DNA of 64,000 nucleotides from AP-15 sp963703855. Lineage in GTDB: Bacteria > Pseudomonadota > Alphaproteobacteria > ATCC43930 > CGMCC-115725. The notes under the pieces are model-generated. The model did no database searches. It saw nothing but the letters and a program-made list of their open reading frames with translations, and was not told where the DNA came from. Shown here one piece after another: positions 17,170 through 25,774 of this stretch; the stretch's first letter is position 1; each line of letters opens with the position of its first letter. The DNA lies in the NCBI GenBank assembly GCA_963703855.1, contig CAVPFW010000022.1, positions 372,001 through 436,000 of the forward strand. Direction: 5' to 3'. Position numbers and translations under genes: made by a program.

Positions 17170-17859
17170 TCAGTCGGCGATCGCGACTGGCTCGATCAAG
17201 GAGGGATCGTTGTTCTTGACGTTGCCGACCCGGCGGTCGACCGGCCAGATCGCCATCTCGTCGGCCGGATAGGGGGTCAGCAGCGTCTTCAGCCGCTCCG
17301 CATCGGCAGCCGCCTCGCCGAGCCAAAGGGGCCAGCTCTGCGGCCCCAGAATCACCGGCATGCGGTCGTGCACCGGCGCCAGCAGCGCGTTGGCCGCGGT
17401 GGTGACGATCGCAAAGCTGCGCAGCCTTTCTCCCGCGGGCGAGCGCCAGCTCTCCCACAAGCCGGCAAGCGCCATCAGCCGGCGGTCGGCCAGCGCCACC
17501 GCGTAGGGCTGGCGCTCGCGGCCGAGCTTCTTCCATTCGTAAAAGCTGTCGAGCGGAACCAGGCAGCGGCGGCGCTGGAACGCCTCGCGAAAAGCGGACC
17601 TGGCATCAACGCCCTCGGCCTTGGCGTTGATGTTCGCAAAACCGACCTTGATGTCCTTGGCCCAGAACGGCACGAGCCCCCAGCGCATCAGCTCGAGGCT
17701 GCGCCCGCCGGCCTCGCGGCTCCAGCGCACCACCGGCAGGCTGTCGGTCGGGGCCACATTCCAGCTCGGCGCAAAATTCGGCGCCGGGCGCTCGGGCGGG
17801 ATCGAAAACACCAGCCTGATCTCGCTGACATCGGAAGAAAGGCGCGCCCGGCCGCACAT
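17170..17859 (-). CDS. SOS response-associated peptidase / abasic-site shield (SRAP, YedK-HMCES family)
   Basis: 229 residues beginning MCGRARL, so Cys2 becomes the N-terminal nucleophile after Met removal. Other SRAP residues are visible: Asn in SWNVAPT, Glu in SFYEWKK and His in APVHDRMPVIL. The family crosslinks to abasic sites in single-stranded DNA. Length is typical. Monocistronic by position. Confidence 0.93.
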   Translation of the reverse strand: MCGRARLSSDVSEIRLVFSIPPERPAPNFAPSWNVAPTDSLPVVRWSREAGGRSLELMRWGLVPFWAKDIKVGFANINAKAEGVDARSAFREAFQRRRCLVPLDSFYEWKKLGRERQPYAVALADRRLMALAGLWESWRSPAGERLRSFAIVTTAANALLAPVHDRMPVILGPQSWPLWLGEAAADAERLKTLLTPYPADEMAIWPVDRRVGNVKNNDPSLIEPVAIAD

Positions 17860-17975
17860 CGGGACAGACTGCCCTGCGGATGCGGCGCCGGCAATGGCCG
17901 TCCCACCCGCCGATCGGTCTTCACCAGAGGGGCCGGTTTCGCTATCGTCATCCGGTTCAAGCTGGGGAAACGGTA

Positions 17976-19595
17976 ATGACGATCGCGGAAGAAACCTACG
18001 ATTTCATCGTGACCGGGGCCGGGTCGGCGGGCTGCGCGGTGGCCGGGCGGCTCAGCGAATCCGGCCGGTACCGGGTGCTGCTGCTGGAGGCCGGCGGGCG
18101 CGACACCAACCCGTGGATCCACATCCCGCTCGGCTACACCAAGACCTTTACCAACCCGCGGGTCAATTGGATGTTCGAGACCGAGCCGGAGGAGCAGCTC
18201 AACAACCGCACCCTTTACCAGCCGCGCGGCAAGGTCCTGGGCGGCACCAGCTCGATCAACGGCATGGTTTACATGCGCGGCACCTCGACCGATTACGACG
18301 GCTGGCGCCAGCGCGGCTGCGAAGGCTGGGACTGGGATTCGGTGTTGCCGTTCTTCAAGAAGGCCGAAGACCAGGAGCGCGGCCCCGACGATTTCCACGG
18401 CGTCGGCGGCCCTTTGCACGTGTCGAACCCGGTGCGCTCGCCGCTCGGCGACGCGATGGTCCAGGCTTCGATCGAGGCCGGAATTCCCGCCAACAACGAC
18501 TTCAACGGCGCCGATCAGGAAGGCGTCGGCTACTACCAGACGACGACCACACGCCGCCGGCGCTGGAGCTCGGCGCGGGCCTATCTCGGCCCGGCGCGCG
18601 GCCGGCAGAACCTGGCGGTCGCCACCGAGGCGCATGCCACCCGCATTCTGTTCGAGGACGGGCGCGCGGTCGGCATCGAATATCACACGCCCGAGGGGCG
18701 CAAGACCGCTCGGGTGCGCGGCGAGATCATCGTCTCCGGCGGGGTCTACGGCTCGCCGCAACTGTTGCAGCTGTCGGGACTGGGCCCGGCCGACCTCATG
18801 GGCGAATTCGGCATTCCGCTGGTCCGCGACATGCCCGGGGTCGGCGCGCATCTGCACGACCATTTCAACACCTATCTGGTGTGGCGCTGCACCCAGAAGG
18901 TCACGGTCAACGACATGGCGATGAGCGCCGCGCTCAAGGTCAAGGCGGCGGCGCAATACGCGTTGAACCGCTCCGGGCACCTGTCCAATGCCGGGATCTA
19001 TGCGGGCGCCCTGGTTCGCACCGACCCGCGGCTCGAGCAGCCCGATCTGCAGATCAACATGTCCGGCTGGAGCGCCCTCGAGCGGCTGCGCACCGGGATC
19101 AAGCCGCACCCGTTTTCGGCCTTCACCTTCAGCCCGGTGCATCTGCGCCCCGACGGCCGCGGCACGGTGCGCATCAAGAGCCCCGACCCGCTGGCAGCGC
19201 CGGCGATCCGCTTCAACTTCCTGGCGAGCGATTATGATTTCCAGGCATTGATCTACGGCATGCGGCTGAGCCGCAAGATCGCGGCGCAGCCGGCATTGAA
19301 GCCGTTCATCGGCGAGGAGGTGCTGCCCGGCCCGGCGATCGAGAGCGACGACCAGATGATCGAGGAGATCCGGGTGCGCGGCGTCTCCAACCTGCACCCG
19401 GTCGGCACCTGCCGCATGGGGCGCGAAATCGACGCGGTGGTCGACCCGCGGCTGCGGGTGCACGGGGTCGAGCGGCTGCGCGTCGCCGACGCCTCGATCA
19501 TGCCGCAGGTCCCCGGCGGCAACACCAACGCCCCCTCGATCATGATCGGCGAAAAATGCGCCGCCATGGTGCTCGAAGACGCTCTGGCGGCGTGA
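17976..19595 (+). CDS. GMC family FAD-dependent oxidoreductase (choline dehydrogenase-like)
   Basis: 539 residues from the ATG at 17976, preceded by GGGGA. The N-terminal Rossmann motif is TGAGSAGCAVAGRL. GMC signature 1 follows as GKVLGGTSSINGMVYMRG, and signature 2 as SGGVYGSPQLLQLSGLGP. The catalytic His is in SNLHPVGTCRMG and the Asn in GNTNAPSIMIGEK. It oxidises an alcohol; choline is only the nearest name and no betaine genes are nearby. Cytoplasmic by lack of a signal peptide. Confidence 0.93.
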   Translation: MTIAEETYDFIVTGAGSAGCAVAGRLSESGRYRVLLLEAGGRDTNPWIHIPLGYTKTFTNPRVNWMFETEPEEQLNNRTLYQPRGKVLGGTSSINGMVYMRGTSTDYDGWRQRGCEGWDWDSVLPFFKKAEDQERGPDDFHGVGGPLHVSNPVRSPLGDAMVQASIEAGIPANNDFNGADQEGVGYYQTTTTRRRRWSSARAYLGPARGRQNLAVATEAHATRILFEDGRAVGIEYHTPEGRKTARVRGEIIVSGGVYGSPQLLQLSGLGPADLMGEFGIPLVRDMPGVGAHLHDHFNTYLVWRCTQKVTVNDMAMSAALKVKAAAQYALNRSGHLSNAGIYAGALVRTDPRLEQPDLQINMSGWSALERLRTGIKPHPFSAFTFSPVHLRPDGRGTVRIKSPDPLAAPAIRFNFLASDYDFQALIYGMRLSRKIAAQPALKPFIGEEVLPGPAIESDDQMIEEIRVRGVSNLHPVGTCRMGREIDAVVDPRLRVHGVERLRVADASIMPQVPGGNTNAPSIMIGEKCAAMVLEDALAA

Positions 19596-19965
19596 TCAGG
19601 CCGGGTGGCCGATCTTCAGCGGCTGATCGTCGATGGAGGACGAGGCCCGCGATATGTGTCGCCGCGGCGCGGGATGCTGGGCGAGCCCCCGATAATCGCT
19701 CTCGCTGCCCGTCGCAGACCCGAGCCGAACGCAATCACCCGCTCGACTGCCGCCATCATGCGGATTTTCCGGTCGGTGGGTTTGGTGTTGCTCAACCCAC
19801 CCGACACCGATGCGCCCGGCCTCCGGCGGCGTTTCGGCGCGTCGCTTGGAGCAGGGCCGTGGCCAGCCCCAGCGCCGAACCGGCTTCGTCGAGCGTGCAC
19901 AGCGAGCGTAGGGCTAACGGCGCAGCGCGGTCCGCCGCTTTGGCTCGTATCGCGTCTCGGGGCGG
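19596..19965. other. Intergenic region with a short REP-like palindrome (19775-19801)
   Basis: 370 bases between two convergent genes and without a convincing gene. GGTGGGTT at 19775-19782 and AACCCACC at 19794-19801 form an 8-bp stem around an 11-base loop. This is like the widespread GGTGGGTT...AACCCACC intergenic elements, and could serve as a transcription end for either side. The rest is GC-rich and featureless to me. Confidence 0.45.
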
Positions 19966-21303
19966 TCAGAAGCCGCGAGTTGGGAAGAAGCGGTTTTCGG
20001 GGCGGGGGAGGCCGAGGTTTTCGCGCAGGGTCCGGCCTTCGTATTCGCGGCGGAACAGGTTGCGGCGCTGCAGCTCGGGGACAACGCGGTCGACGAAATC
20101 GTCGAGGCCGCCGGGGACCCAGGGGAACATGATGTTGAAACCGTCGCAGGCGTCGCCGTAGAGCCACTCCTCCATCTGGTCGGCGATCATCGCGGGCGTG
20201 CCGACCAAAGCGAGGCCGCCATAGCTGCCGGCGATGCGGGCGAGGTCGCGGACCGTCAGATGGTCGCGCCGGGCGCGGTCGATGACCCGCTGGCGCCCGC
20301 TCTTGCTGGCGTTGGTTTCCGGAATGTCGGGGAGCGGACCGTCGAGATCGAAGCCCGATGCATCGTGGCCGAGTGCGATCGACAAGGAGGCGAGGCCGCT
20401 GTCGGGGTGGACGAGGCTGTCGAGCAATGCGCGCTTCTCGCGCGCCTCGGCGGCGGTGTCGCCGACCACCGCGAGGGCGCCGGGCATGATCTTCAGATGG
20501 TCGGGCGAGCGCCCCAACGCCTGCATGCGACCCTTGACGTCGGCGTAGAAATTTTTCGCGTCGGCGAGGTTGCCGCCGCTGGCGAAGATCACCTCAGCGG
20601 TTTCGGCGGCGATCTGGCGGCCGGATTCCGAGGCGCCGGCCTGGACGATGACCGGCCAGCCCTGGATCGGCCGGGCGATGTTCAAGGGGCCGCGCACCGA
20701 TAGGAACTCGCCCTGGTGGTCGAGCACATGCAGCCGCTCGGGATCGAAATAGATGCCGCTGTCGACATCGCGGATAAAGGCGTCGTCGGCCCAGCTGTCC
20801 CACAGCCCGGTCACGACATCGAAGAATTCGCGGGCGCGTCGGTAGCGCTCGCCATGCTCCATAGGCTCGGTCAATCCGAAATTCAATGCCGCATCGGGGT
20901 TCGAGGTGGTGACCAAATTCCATCCGGCGCGGCCGCCGCTGATGTGGTCGAGCGAGGCGAACCGGCGCGCGATCAGATAGGGCGGCTCGAAGGTGGTGGA
21001 GGCGGTGGCGATCAGCCCGAGATGCTTGGTCACCATCGCCAATGCCGGCAACAGGGTTAAGGGATCGAACGAGGTGACAGTGGCGCTGCGCTTCAATGCC
21101 GCCATCGGCATGTTGAGCACGGCCAGATGGTCGGCCATGAAGAAGGCGTCGAACCGGCCGCGCTCCAGGGTCTGAGCGAAACGCACCAGGTGCTCGAGGT
21201 TGAAGTTGGCGTCGGGCCAGGCGCCAGGATAGCGCCACCACGCGGTATGGATGCCGACCGGGCGCATGAAGGCGCCCAGACGCAGTTGACGCGATGCCGT
21301 CAT
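19966..21303 (-). CDS. NtaA/SnaA/DszA family FMN-dependent monooxygenase
   Basis: 445 residues from the ATG at 21301-21303; earlier in-frame codons do not look coding. The start RLGAFMRPVGIHTAWWRYP and the pattern FEPPYLIARRFASLDHISGGRAGWNLVTT are signatures of the two-component flavin monooxygenase family (nitrilotriacetate, dibenzothiophene, pristinamycin enzymes). It needs reduced FMN from a reductase not seen here. First gene of the 20-30 kb catabolic-looking cluster, 46 bases past the racemase-like gene. Confidence 0.9.
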   Translation of the reverse strand: MTASRQLRLGAFMRPVGIHTAWWRYPGAWPDANFNLEHLVRFAQTLERGRFDAFFMADHLAVLNMPMAALKRSATVTSFDPLTLLPALAMVTKHLGLIATASTTFEPPYLIARRFASLDHISGGRAGWNLVTTSNPDAALNFGLTEPMEHGERYRRAREFFDVVTGLWDSWADDAFIRDVDSGIYFDPERLHVLDHQGEFLSVRGPLNIARPIQGWPVIVQAGASESGRQIAAETAEVIFASGGNLADAKNFYADVKGRMQALGRSPDHLKIMPGALAVVGDTAAEAREKRALLDSLVHPDSGLASLSIALGHDASGFDLDGPLPDIPETNASKSGRQRVIDRARRDHLTVRDLARIAGSYGGLALVGTPAMIADQMEEWLYGDACDGFNIMFPWVPGGLDDFVDRVVPELQRRNLFRREYEGRTLRENLGLPRPENRFFPTRGF

Positions 21304-21349
21304 TTCTGCCGCTCCTCGGGCCGGGTTCGCGCCGCCGGAAACTCGCCTC

Positions 21350-22060
21350 TCACCCCGCCGGCACTTCGGCGAGCAGGCGGCCATAGCCCGGGATCTTGTC
21401 CGCGGCCTTCAGCATGACCAGCATCGCCCAGATCGAGGCCTGGTTGGTGGTGATGACGGGCTTGCCGAATTCACGCTCCCACCCGGCGATCGACGCCATC
21501 GTCGGGAAGTTGCCGCCGGGGACGACGAAGGCCTCGATCTCGGGCCGGTCGATGCGGGCGAAGGCGTCGCGCGCGTGCTCCGGGCCGAGATTGCCGATCG
21601 CATAGGAATTGGTGGCGCCAAAACCTTCGAGCGCGACGGTCTCGATCCCGTGCTTGGTGGCGAAAAGATTTGCCGCACGCTGGTTGACCGCTTCCGAATA
21701 GGGCGAGACCAGCGCGATGCGCCGCACCCCCAGCGCCTTCACGGCGCGGCCCACCGCCTGGGCCGAGGTGACCGCCGGCACGCCGGCCCCGGCGCTCATC
21801 CGCCGGGCGGTGACTTCGTCATAATCATCGGCAAAGAGGCTCGCCGAGGTCTGCGCCAGGATCACCATCTCGACCTTGGCGGTCCCCAGCAGCCGCGCCT
21901 GGTAGTCGACGTCGTCGTCGCGCGGCGGCGAAAAGGTCCGACCCGGCGCGCTGGTCATCAGCCGCCCGACATGCGCCTGATAGGTCGGCGGCAACAGCCG
22001 GCATTCGGCCTCGACGGTCGTGTTGGTCGAAGGGATCAGAACGCCGAAATGGCGGGTCAT
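21350..22060 (-). CDS. Asp/Glu racemase-fold protein (maleate isomerase/arylmalonate decarboxylase-like) without catalytic Cys
   Basis: 236 residues from the ATG at 22058-22060. The start HFGVLIPSTNTTVE is that of the maleate isomerase branch. Family members use two Cys, one in a CTSxS-type loop and one in the second half. Here the loop reads ILAQTSASLF and the second site VVPGGNFPTM, so both Cys are gone. The only Cys is at residue 20. The backbone motifs are otherwise kept (VTSAQAVGRA, ALVSPYSEAVNQ). It may catalyse a different reaction or bind a ligand. Divergent from the HD gene. Confidence 0.75.
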   Translation of the reverse strand: MTRHFGVLIPSTNTTVEAECRLLPPTYQAHVGRLMTSAPGRTFSPPRDDDVDYQARLLGTAKVEMVILAQTSASLFADDYDEVTARRMSAGAGVPAVTSAQAVGRAVKALGVRRIALVSPYSEAVNQRAANLFATKHGIETVALEGFGATNSYAIGNLGPEHARDAFARIDRPEIEAFVVPGGNFPTMASIAGWEREFGKPVITTNQASIWAMLVMLKAADKIPGYGRLLAEVPAG

Positions 22061-22178
22061 GGCGCGGGCCTTTCCGTGAAATTCGCTCGATGATCCTAGC
22101 GATCGCGAGGCGATTTTGTCGACCCCGCCGCGCCGCTCTGCTAGGTTGATATATCTCCCAACCAAAAGGGACCGGGAC

Positions 22179-22940
22179 ATGAACGATGCAATGACTTTGG
22201 CCGAGCGTGCCGACGCGCTCGAGCACAAGATGATCCGCGAGCTCGACGACGCCATCATCGTCAAGTCGCGCCTGTTCAACCTCGCCGATGGCGATATGAC
22301 GATGCCCAACGGCGCGGCCCTGATGGCGCAGAAACCGGGCGCCCACATGCTGATGGGCGACGACCCCCGGCTGCCGAAGATGCCGGCGCAGCCGACCCTG
22401 GTCGATTTCTTCAAATATCGCTTCGGCCCGGCGAACCATCTGCTGCAGAGCGCGCGGCATGCGGTCCGCGCCGGGATGGACGAAAAAATCGTGCTCGCCT
22501 GCCTGCTGCACGACATCGGCGTGATCGGGTTCATCCGCGCCGACCACGGCTATTGGGGAGCCCAGCTGGTCGAGCCCTATGTCGATCCGGAAGTGACCTG
22601 GTCGATCCGCGCGCACCAGGCGTTGCGCTTTTACGCGGACGAATCGGTCGGCTATTCCTATCCCGAATCCTACGTCAAGAATTTCGGCGCCGACTACAAG
22701 CCCGACCCCTATATCGAAGACGAGTACAACCGCGCCCGCGATCACAAATGGTACATGACCGCGCGGATGATCACCGTCCACGACATCTATTCGTTCGAGC
22801 CCGACGTGGTGGTCGCCCTCGAAGACTTCACCGACGTGATCGGCCGCAACTTCAAGCAGCCTAAGGAAGGGCTCGGCTTCGACAACAGCCCGGTCGCACA
22901 TATGTGGCGCACCCTGATCCGCCCGACCAAGGCGTTGTAA
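22179..22940 (+). CDS. HD domain-containing protein
   Basis: 253 residues from the ATG at 22179. The HD metal-site residues are visible: His in QSARHAVRAG, His-Asp in CLLHDIGVIGF and further His in RADHGYWGAQLVEP and IRAHQALRFY. It is probably a metal-dependent hydrolase or oxygenase of the HD fold. Substrate unknown. It is the only + strand gene of the cluster, divergent from the racemase-like gene. Confidence 0.75.
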   Translation: MNDAMTLAERADALEHKMIRELDDAIIVKSRLFNLADGDMTMPNGAALMAQKPGAHMLMGDDPRLPKMPAQPTLVDFFKYRFGPANHLLQSARHAVRAGMDEKIVLACLLHDIGVIGFIRADHGYWGAQLVEPYVDPEVTWSIRAHQALRFYADESVGYSYPESYVKNFGADYKPDPYIEDEYNRARDHKWYMTARMITVHDIYSFEPDVVVALEDFTDVIGRNFKQPKEGLGFDNSPVAHMWRTLIRPTKAL

Positions 22941-22965
22941 GCGGCGGCGCGGCCAGGACCCAGGG

Positions 22966-23100
22966 CCCCTCACCCCGACCCTCTCCCCGCTGGCGGGGAG
23001 AGGGAGCAACGTGCTGGCCCAACTCGCCCCGCCCTGGCGGGGAGAGGGAGGGCCCGCGCAGCGGGAGAGCCTGCCCCGGACCAGATCCGGGGGTGAGGGG
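22966..23100. repeat. MITE-like intergenic palindromic element
   Basis: Ends are CCCCTCACCC (22966-22975) and GGGTGAGGGG (23091-23100), a 10-bp terminal inverted repeat 135 bases apart. Inside, CCCTCTCCCCG and CGGGGAGAGGG form an 11-bp hairpin, and GGCGGGGAGAGGGA occurs twice. A shorter related piece is near 59388-59430. It fills the gap between the convergent HD and VOC genes. Confidence 0.6.
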
Positions 23101-23124
23101 CTGACGGCGGCGCCGCAAGTCCGG

Positions 23125-23667
23125 TCAGGCGCGGCTCAGCCGGTTCGCCACCTCGGCCTGCCATTGATCGAGCGGCATAAAGCCCGGGGTTTCGCGGCAG
23201 TGCTGCTCGGTCTGCGCCATGATCTCGGCGTTGGGCAGGGACAGGTCGATCGGCACGCCGTGCGGCTGCGGCACATACCAGGGCGTGTCCATATAGATCT
23301 CGATCTGGTTGCCCTCGGGATCGGGGAAATAGCAGCTGAGCGCGTTGCCGTGGCTGGTCTGCCGGACGGTCTCGATGCCGGCCTCGCGGGCGCGGCCAAA
23401 GAGCGTCTTCAGCGCGTCGAGATCGGGAACCTTGAACGACAGCTGGTTGACCGTGCTGACCCCTTCCGGCGCGCGGCCCGAGACGATGACGAATTGATGG
23501 TGATGGCCGGGTGCCGCGGTCATGAAGGCGAGCTCGCCGCCGCGGCTGCTGATGCCGCGATCGGAGACCACGAGGCCGACGATTTTGGTGTAGAAATCGA
23601 CCATCTTCGACACATCGCGGGCGTAGACGCCGCAATGCGAAAGCTGCGGGTGAACGGATGATGCCAT
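23125..23667 (-). CDS. VOC (glyoxalase/extradiol dioxygenase-like) protein
   Basis: 180 residues from the ATG at 23665-23667 with AGGAGGA just upstream; the longer open frame is a shadow of the next genes. One VOC module: QLSHCGVYARDVSKMVDFYT at the start, HHHQFVIVSG in the middle, and CYFPDPEGNQIEIYMDTPW at the end. A His/His/Glu metal triad like that of extradiol dioxygenases can be placed on His12, the His cluster near 65 and the Glu in QIEIY. Ring cleavage or isomerisation is possible; the substrate is unknown. Confidence 0.8.
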   Translation of the reverse strand: MASSVHPQLSHCGVYARDVSKMVDFYTKIVGLVVSDRGISSRGGELAFMTAAPGHHHQFVIVSGRAPEGVSTVNQLSFKVPDLDALKTLFGRAREAGIETVRQTSHGNALSCYFPDPEGNQIEIYMDTPWYVPQPHGVPIDLSLPNAEIMAQTEQHCRETPGFMPLDQWQAEVANRLSRA

Positions 23668-23716
23668 ATTTTCCTCCTGATGTGCTGAATTCCCCTGAGA
23701 AGATGGGGCGTGAGGC

Positions 23717-23938
23717 TCAATCCGGCAAATCGAAAAACCGGCACCAGCCGGTGGGGCTGATCTCGCCTTCGACGACGACGCAAGAGCGCGGCGGGCGGAA
23801 CAAGGTGCAGGCGGCGCAGCTGAGGCCGTTCTTCGGCCGATCCTGATACTGCGCCGCGGCCCGCGACATCCTCGGCTGCGCCCGGGCCGGCGCGATCGCC
23901 GACCCGGCGGCCACCCCCGACAATGCCGCGCGCAGCAA
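23717..23938 (-). CDS. High-potential iron-sulfur protein (HiPIP)
   Basis: Mature HiPIP features are clear: AAAQYQDRPKNG, then Cys at 41, 44, 53 and 66 (numbering from the TTG at 23938) with SCAAC, RSC and ISPTGWC. The C-x2-C-x8-C-x12-C spacing fits the [4Fe-4S] HiPIP family. The start is uncertain. A CTG at 23951-23953 stands seven bases after GGGAGG and would include LRRELLRAALSGVAAGSA, a twin-arginine-like export signal, as HiPIPs need. It lies between the VOC and Rieske genes and would carry electrons in the periplasm. Confidence 0.8.
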   Translation of the reverse strand: MLRAALSGVAAGSAIAPARAQPRMSRAAAQYQDRPKNGLSCAACTLFRPPRSCVVVEGEISPTGWCRFFDLPD

Positions 23939-23966
23939 CTCCCGCCGCAGCAGCCTGCCGCCTCCC

Positions 23967-25259
23967 TCAACCGCCGTTCGCCAGCGGCGGATGCTCGAGA
24001 TAGCCCTCCGCGAGCCGCCGCCCGGTCTCGCGCATCATGCGCTTGTCCGCCGCCGGGTCCGCCGCCGGCGGCACACATACGACGGTGTTGTTGCAATAGG
24101 TCGGGATTACCGCGCCGTTGCTGCGGCACAGACCGGCGGGCTCGGCGCCGGCCTGGACGGCGCGCATGCCGCGTCGCAGCTGGCTGCGGAACATGCTGAC
24201 CCCGCGATCGGTGGCGCCGAGGTGCTCCATCCCGTGAACCGCAATCGGCCGCTGCGAGACCTGGGCCTCGTAGTCGCCGGGGTGCCGCTGACCCGCTTCG
24301 TAGGAATCGGCGGCGTCCTGGCCCGCGAGCATCATGCTGCGATCGGCCCACCACCCGGGCGTCACCCCTTCGGCCTCACCGACATGGCGGAATTCGATGA
24401 ACATCGAATGGGTATCGTCCTGGGGCACGATCCAGCGGGTCATCATCGGGCCGCTGAACGGCTGCTCGCGGCGGCCGTCTTCCCAGATCGGCGCCACCTG
24501 CTGCAGGTTGGGCAGCACCGCTTCGACCATGCGCGCCCACACGTTGTCGCCGACCCGCCGGGTGGCGATGTAGATCATCCCGATCGGGGTCTCGACGAAC
24601 TCCAATTCCGGCAGCACGCCGAACTCTTCGGTGAACACGGCACCGCTGACGATGGTGTGCAGAAACGCCGTGTGGGCCGGGTCCATGGTGTTTTCCATGA
24701 TCTGCAGCCAGTTGCACGGATAGAAGTATTTCTGCCCCGGGATCATCCGGTAGCCCGGCCGGGCGAAGCTGTCGTAGGCCGGGAAAGGCGGCTGGCGGTC
24801 GGGCGGGCCCAGATAGGCGAAGACGACGCCGTGCGCCTCGTGGGTAGGATAGGCCCCGTGAAACAGCCGGTCCTTCAGGGTGCTGTCGGCCGGCTCACCG
24901 GGGGTTTCGAGGATCGCCCCATCGGTGCCGAACAGCCAGCCATGATAGCAGCAGCGGATCCCGCGGCCGTCGACCAGCCCGAATTCCAGGGACGTGCCGC
25001 GGTGCGGGCAATGCAATTCCAACAGCCCGGCGGCGCCGCTCTTGTCGCGGAACGCCACCAGATCCTCGCCCAGCATCTTGACGCGATGCGGCAGGTCGTT
25101 CAGGTCGTCGGAGAAGCAGACCGGCTGCCAGAAGCGGCGCAGATATTCGCCGCCCGGCGTGCCGGGGCCGACATGGGTCAGCTCGGCATCCTCCTCGGGG
25201 ACATCGCGATGGAAATAGCCGCCATATCGCGTCTTCAAAAACGGCGCTCTGGTCGCCAT
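23967..25259 (-). CDS. Rieske non-heme iron oxygenase, large subunit (phthalate dioxygenase-like)
   Basis: 430 residues. The Rieske cluster motif is Cys84-x-His86 (CPHRG) and Cys103-x2-His106 (CCYHGW). The mononuclear iron site is Asp193, His196 and His201 in NTMDPAHTAFLH. Length and spacing match single-component-terminal oxygenases such as phthalate 4,5-dioxygenase. They need a reductase, but none is visible in the cluster; a HiPIP gene follows instead. No signal peptide, so probably cytoplasmic. Confidence 0.92.
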   Translation of the reverse strand: MATRAPFLKTRYGGYFHRDVPEEDAELTHVGPGTPGGEYLRRFWQPVCFSDDLNDLPHRVKMLGEDLVAFRDKSGAAGLLELHCPHRGTSLEFGLVDGRGIRCCYHGWLFGTDGAILETPGEPADSTLKDRLFHGAYPTHEAHGVVFAYLGPPDRQPPFPAYDSFARPGYRMIPGQKYFYPCNWLQIMENTMDPAHTAFLHTIVSGAVFTEEFGVLPELEFVETPIGMIYIATRRVGDNVWARMVEAVLPNLQQVAPIWEDGRREQPFSGPMMTRWIVPQDDTHSMFIEFRHVGEAEGVTPGWWADRSMMLAGQDAADSYEAGQRHPGDYEAQVSQRPIAVHGMEHLGATDRGVSMFRSQLRRGMRAVQAGAEPAGLCRSNGAVIPTYCNNTVVCVPPAADPAADKRMMRETGRRLAEGYLEHPPLANGG

Positions 25260-25279
25260 GAGAGGCCTCCTGTCGAGGA

Positions 25280-25774
25280 TCAGGATGGAACCCGCGGTTT
25301 TTTACAGCGTCCAACGGCCCGCAAGGAAAATTCCCCTGGGCTTCGCCGGCGCAGACCGCTTTGACAACATGGTACCAAAAAGCGCGCATCGCGGCACCTC
25401 AAAAGCCCAATAGCGAGCGTCCAAGGCCTGCCGCTGTGTGAACAGTGGACGACCGCTATGCCCGTCTTGCGCAAACCTGCCGCGGCGGTGATTATCTCCG
25501 GTTGATGAGCCACAAAAGTTCGGTGCCGAACGCCTCGCGGTCGCGGCGGCCTACGGCTGGCCCGCCGACATCGCCGAGGAGGAGGCACTGGCCCGGCTGC
25601 TCGATTTGAACCGCGAGCGATCGCCAGATCGAGATCGGAATAGCGCCGCGCCCGGCCGGTCGCCCGCGAACCGAATACCCAGGTTGTCGTGCCAGCCGGC
25701 AGATTGGCGGCGAGAATTGTCAGCACCAGCCGCCGCTGGTCGACCGGAAGGTCCGGCCGAGCGGGCGGGGTCAT
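25280..25774 (-). pseudogene. Truncated MNT nucleotidyltransferase antitoxin (MntA-like)
   Basis: From the ATG at 25772-25774 the protein starts MTPPARPDLPVDQRR and reaches GSRATGRARRYSDLDLAI, the GS-x10-DxD catalytic motif of minimal nucleotidyltransferases. About ten residues after the motif the similarity ends at roughly 25615, and the frame runs on into unrelated Arg/Pro-rich sequence to a stop at 25280. The third acidic residue and C-terminal strands are therefore missing. The start overlaps the HEPN stop (ATGA), the normal HepT-MntA order. The break coincides with an opposite-strand methyltransferase fragment. Confidence 0.65.
25515..25623 (+). pseudogene. Fragment of a DNA methyltransferase C-terminus
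   Basis: The + strand here encodes KFGAERLAVAAAYGWPADI followed by EEEALARLLDLNRER. The pattern xDAAVxAAYGWPxDLxxEEILxRLLxLNxER is the usual end of large DNA methyltransferases of restriction-modification systems. Only about 35 codons remain, and no other part of the gene is in the window. It abuts the point where MntA is cut off, so one rearrangement probably made both. Recognition is by eye. Confidence 0.5.

Noticed and set aside
22960..23110. CRISPR-like repeated blocks
   Set aside because: Only two copies of one block, with palindromic ends and no regular spacers. It is an intergenic palindromic element.
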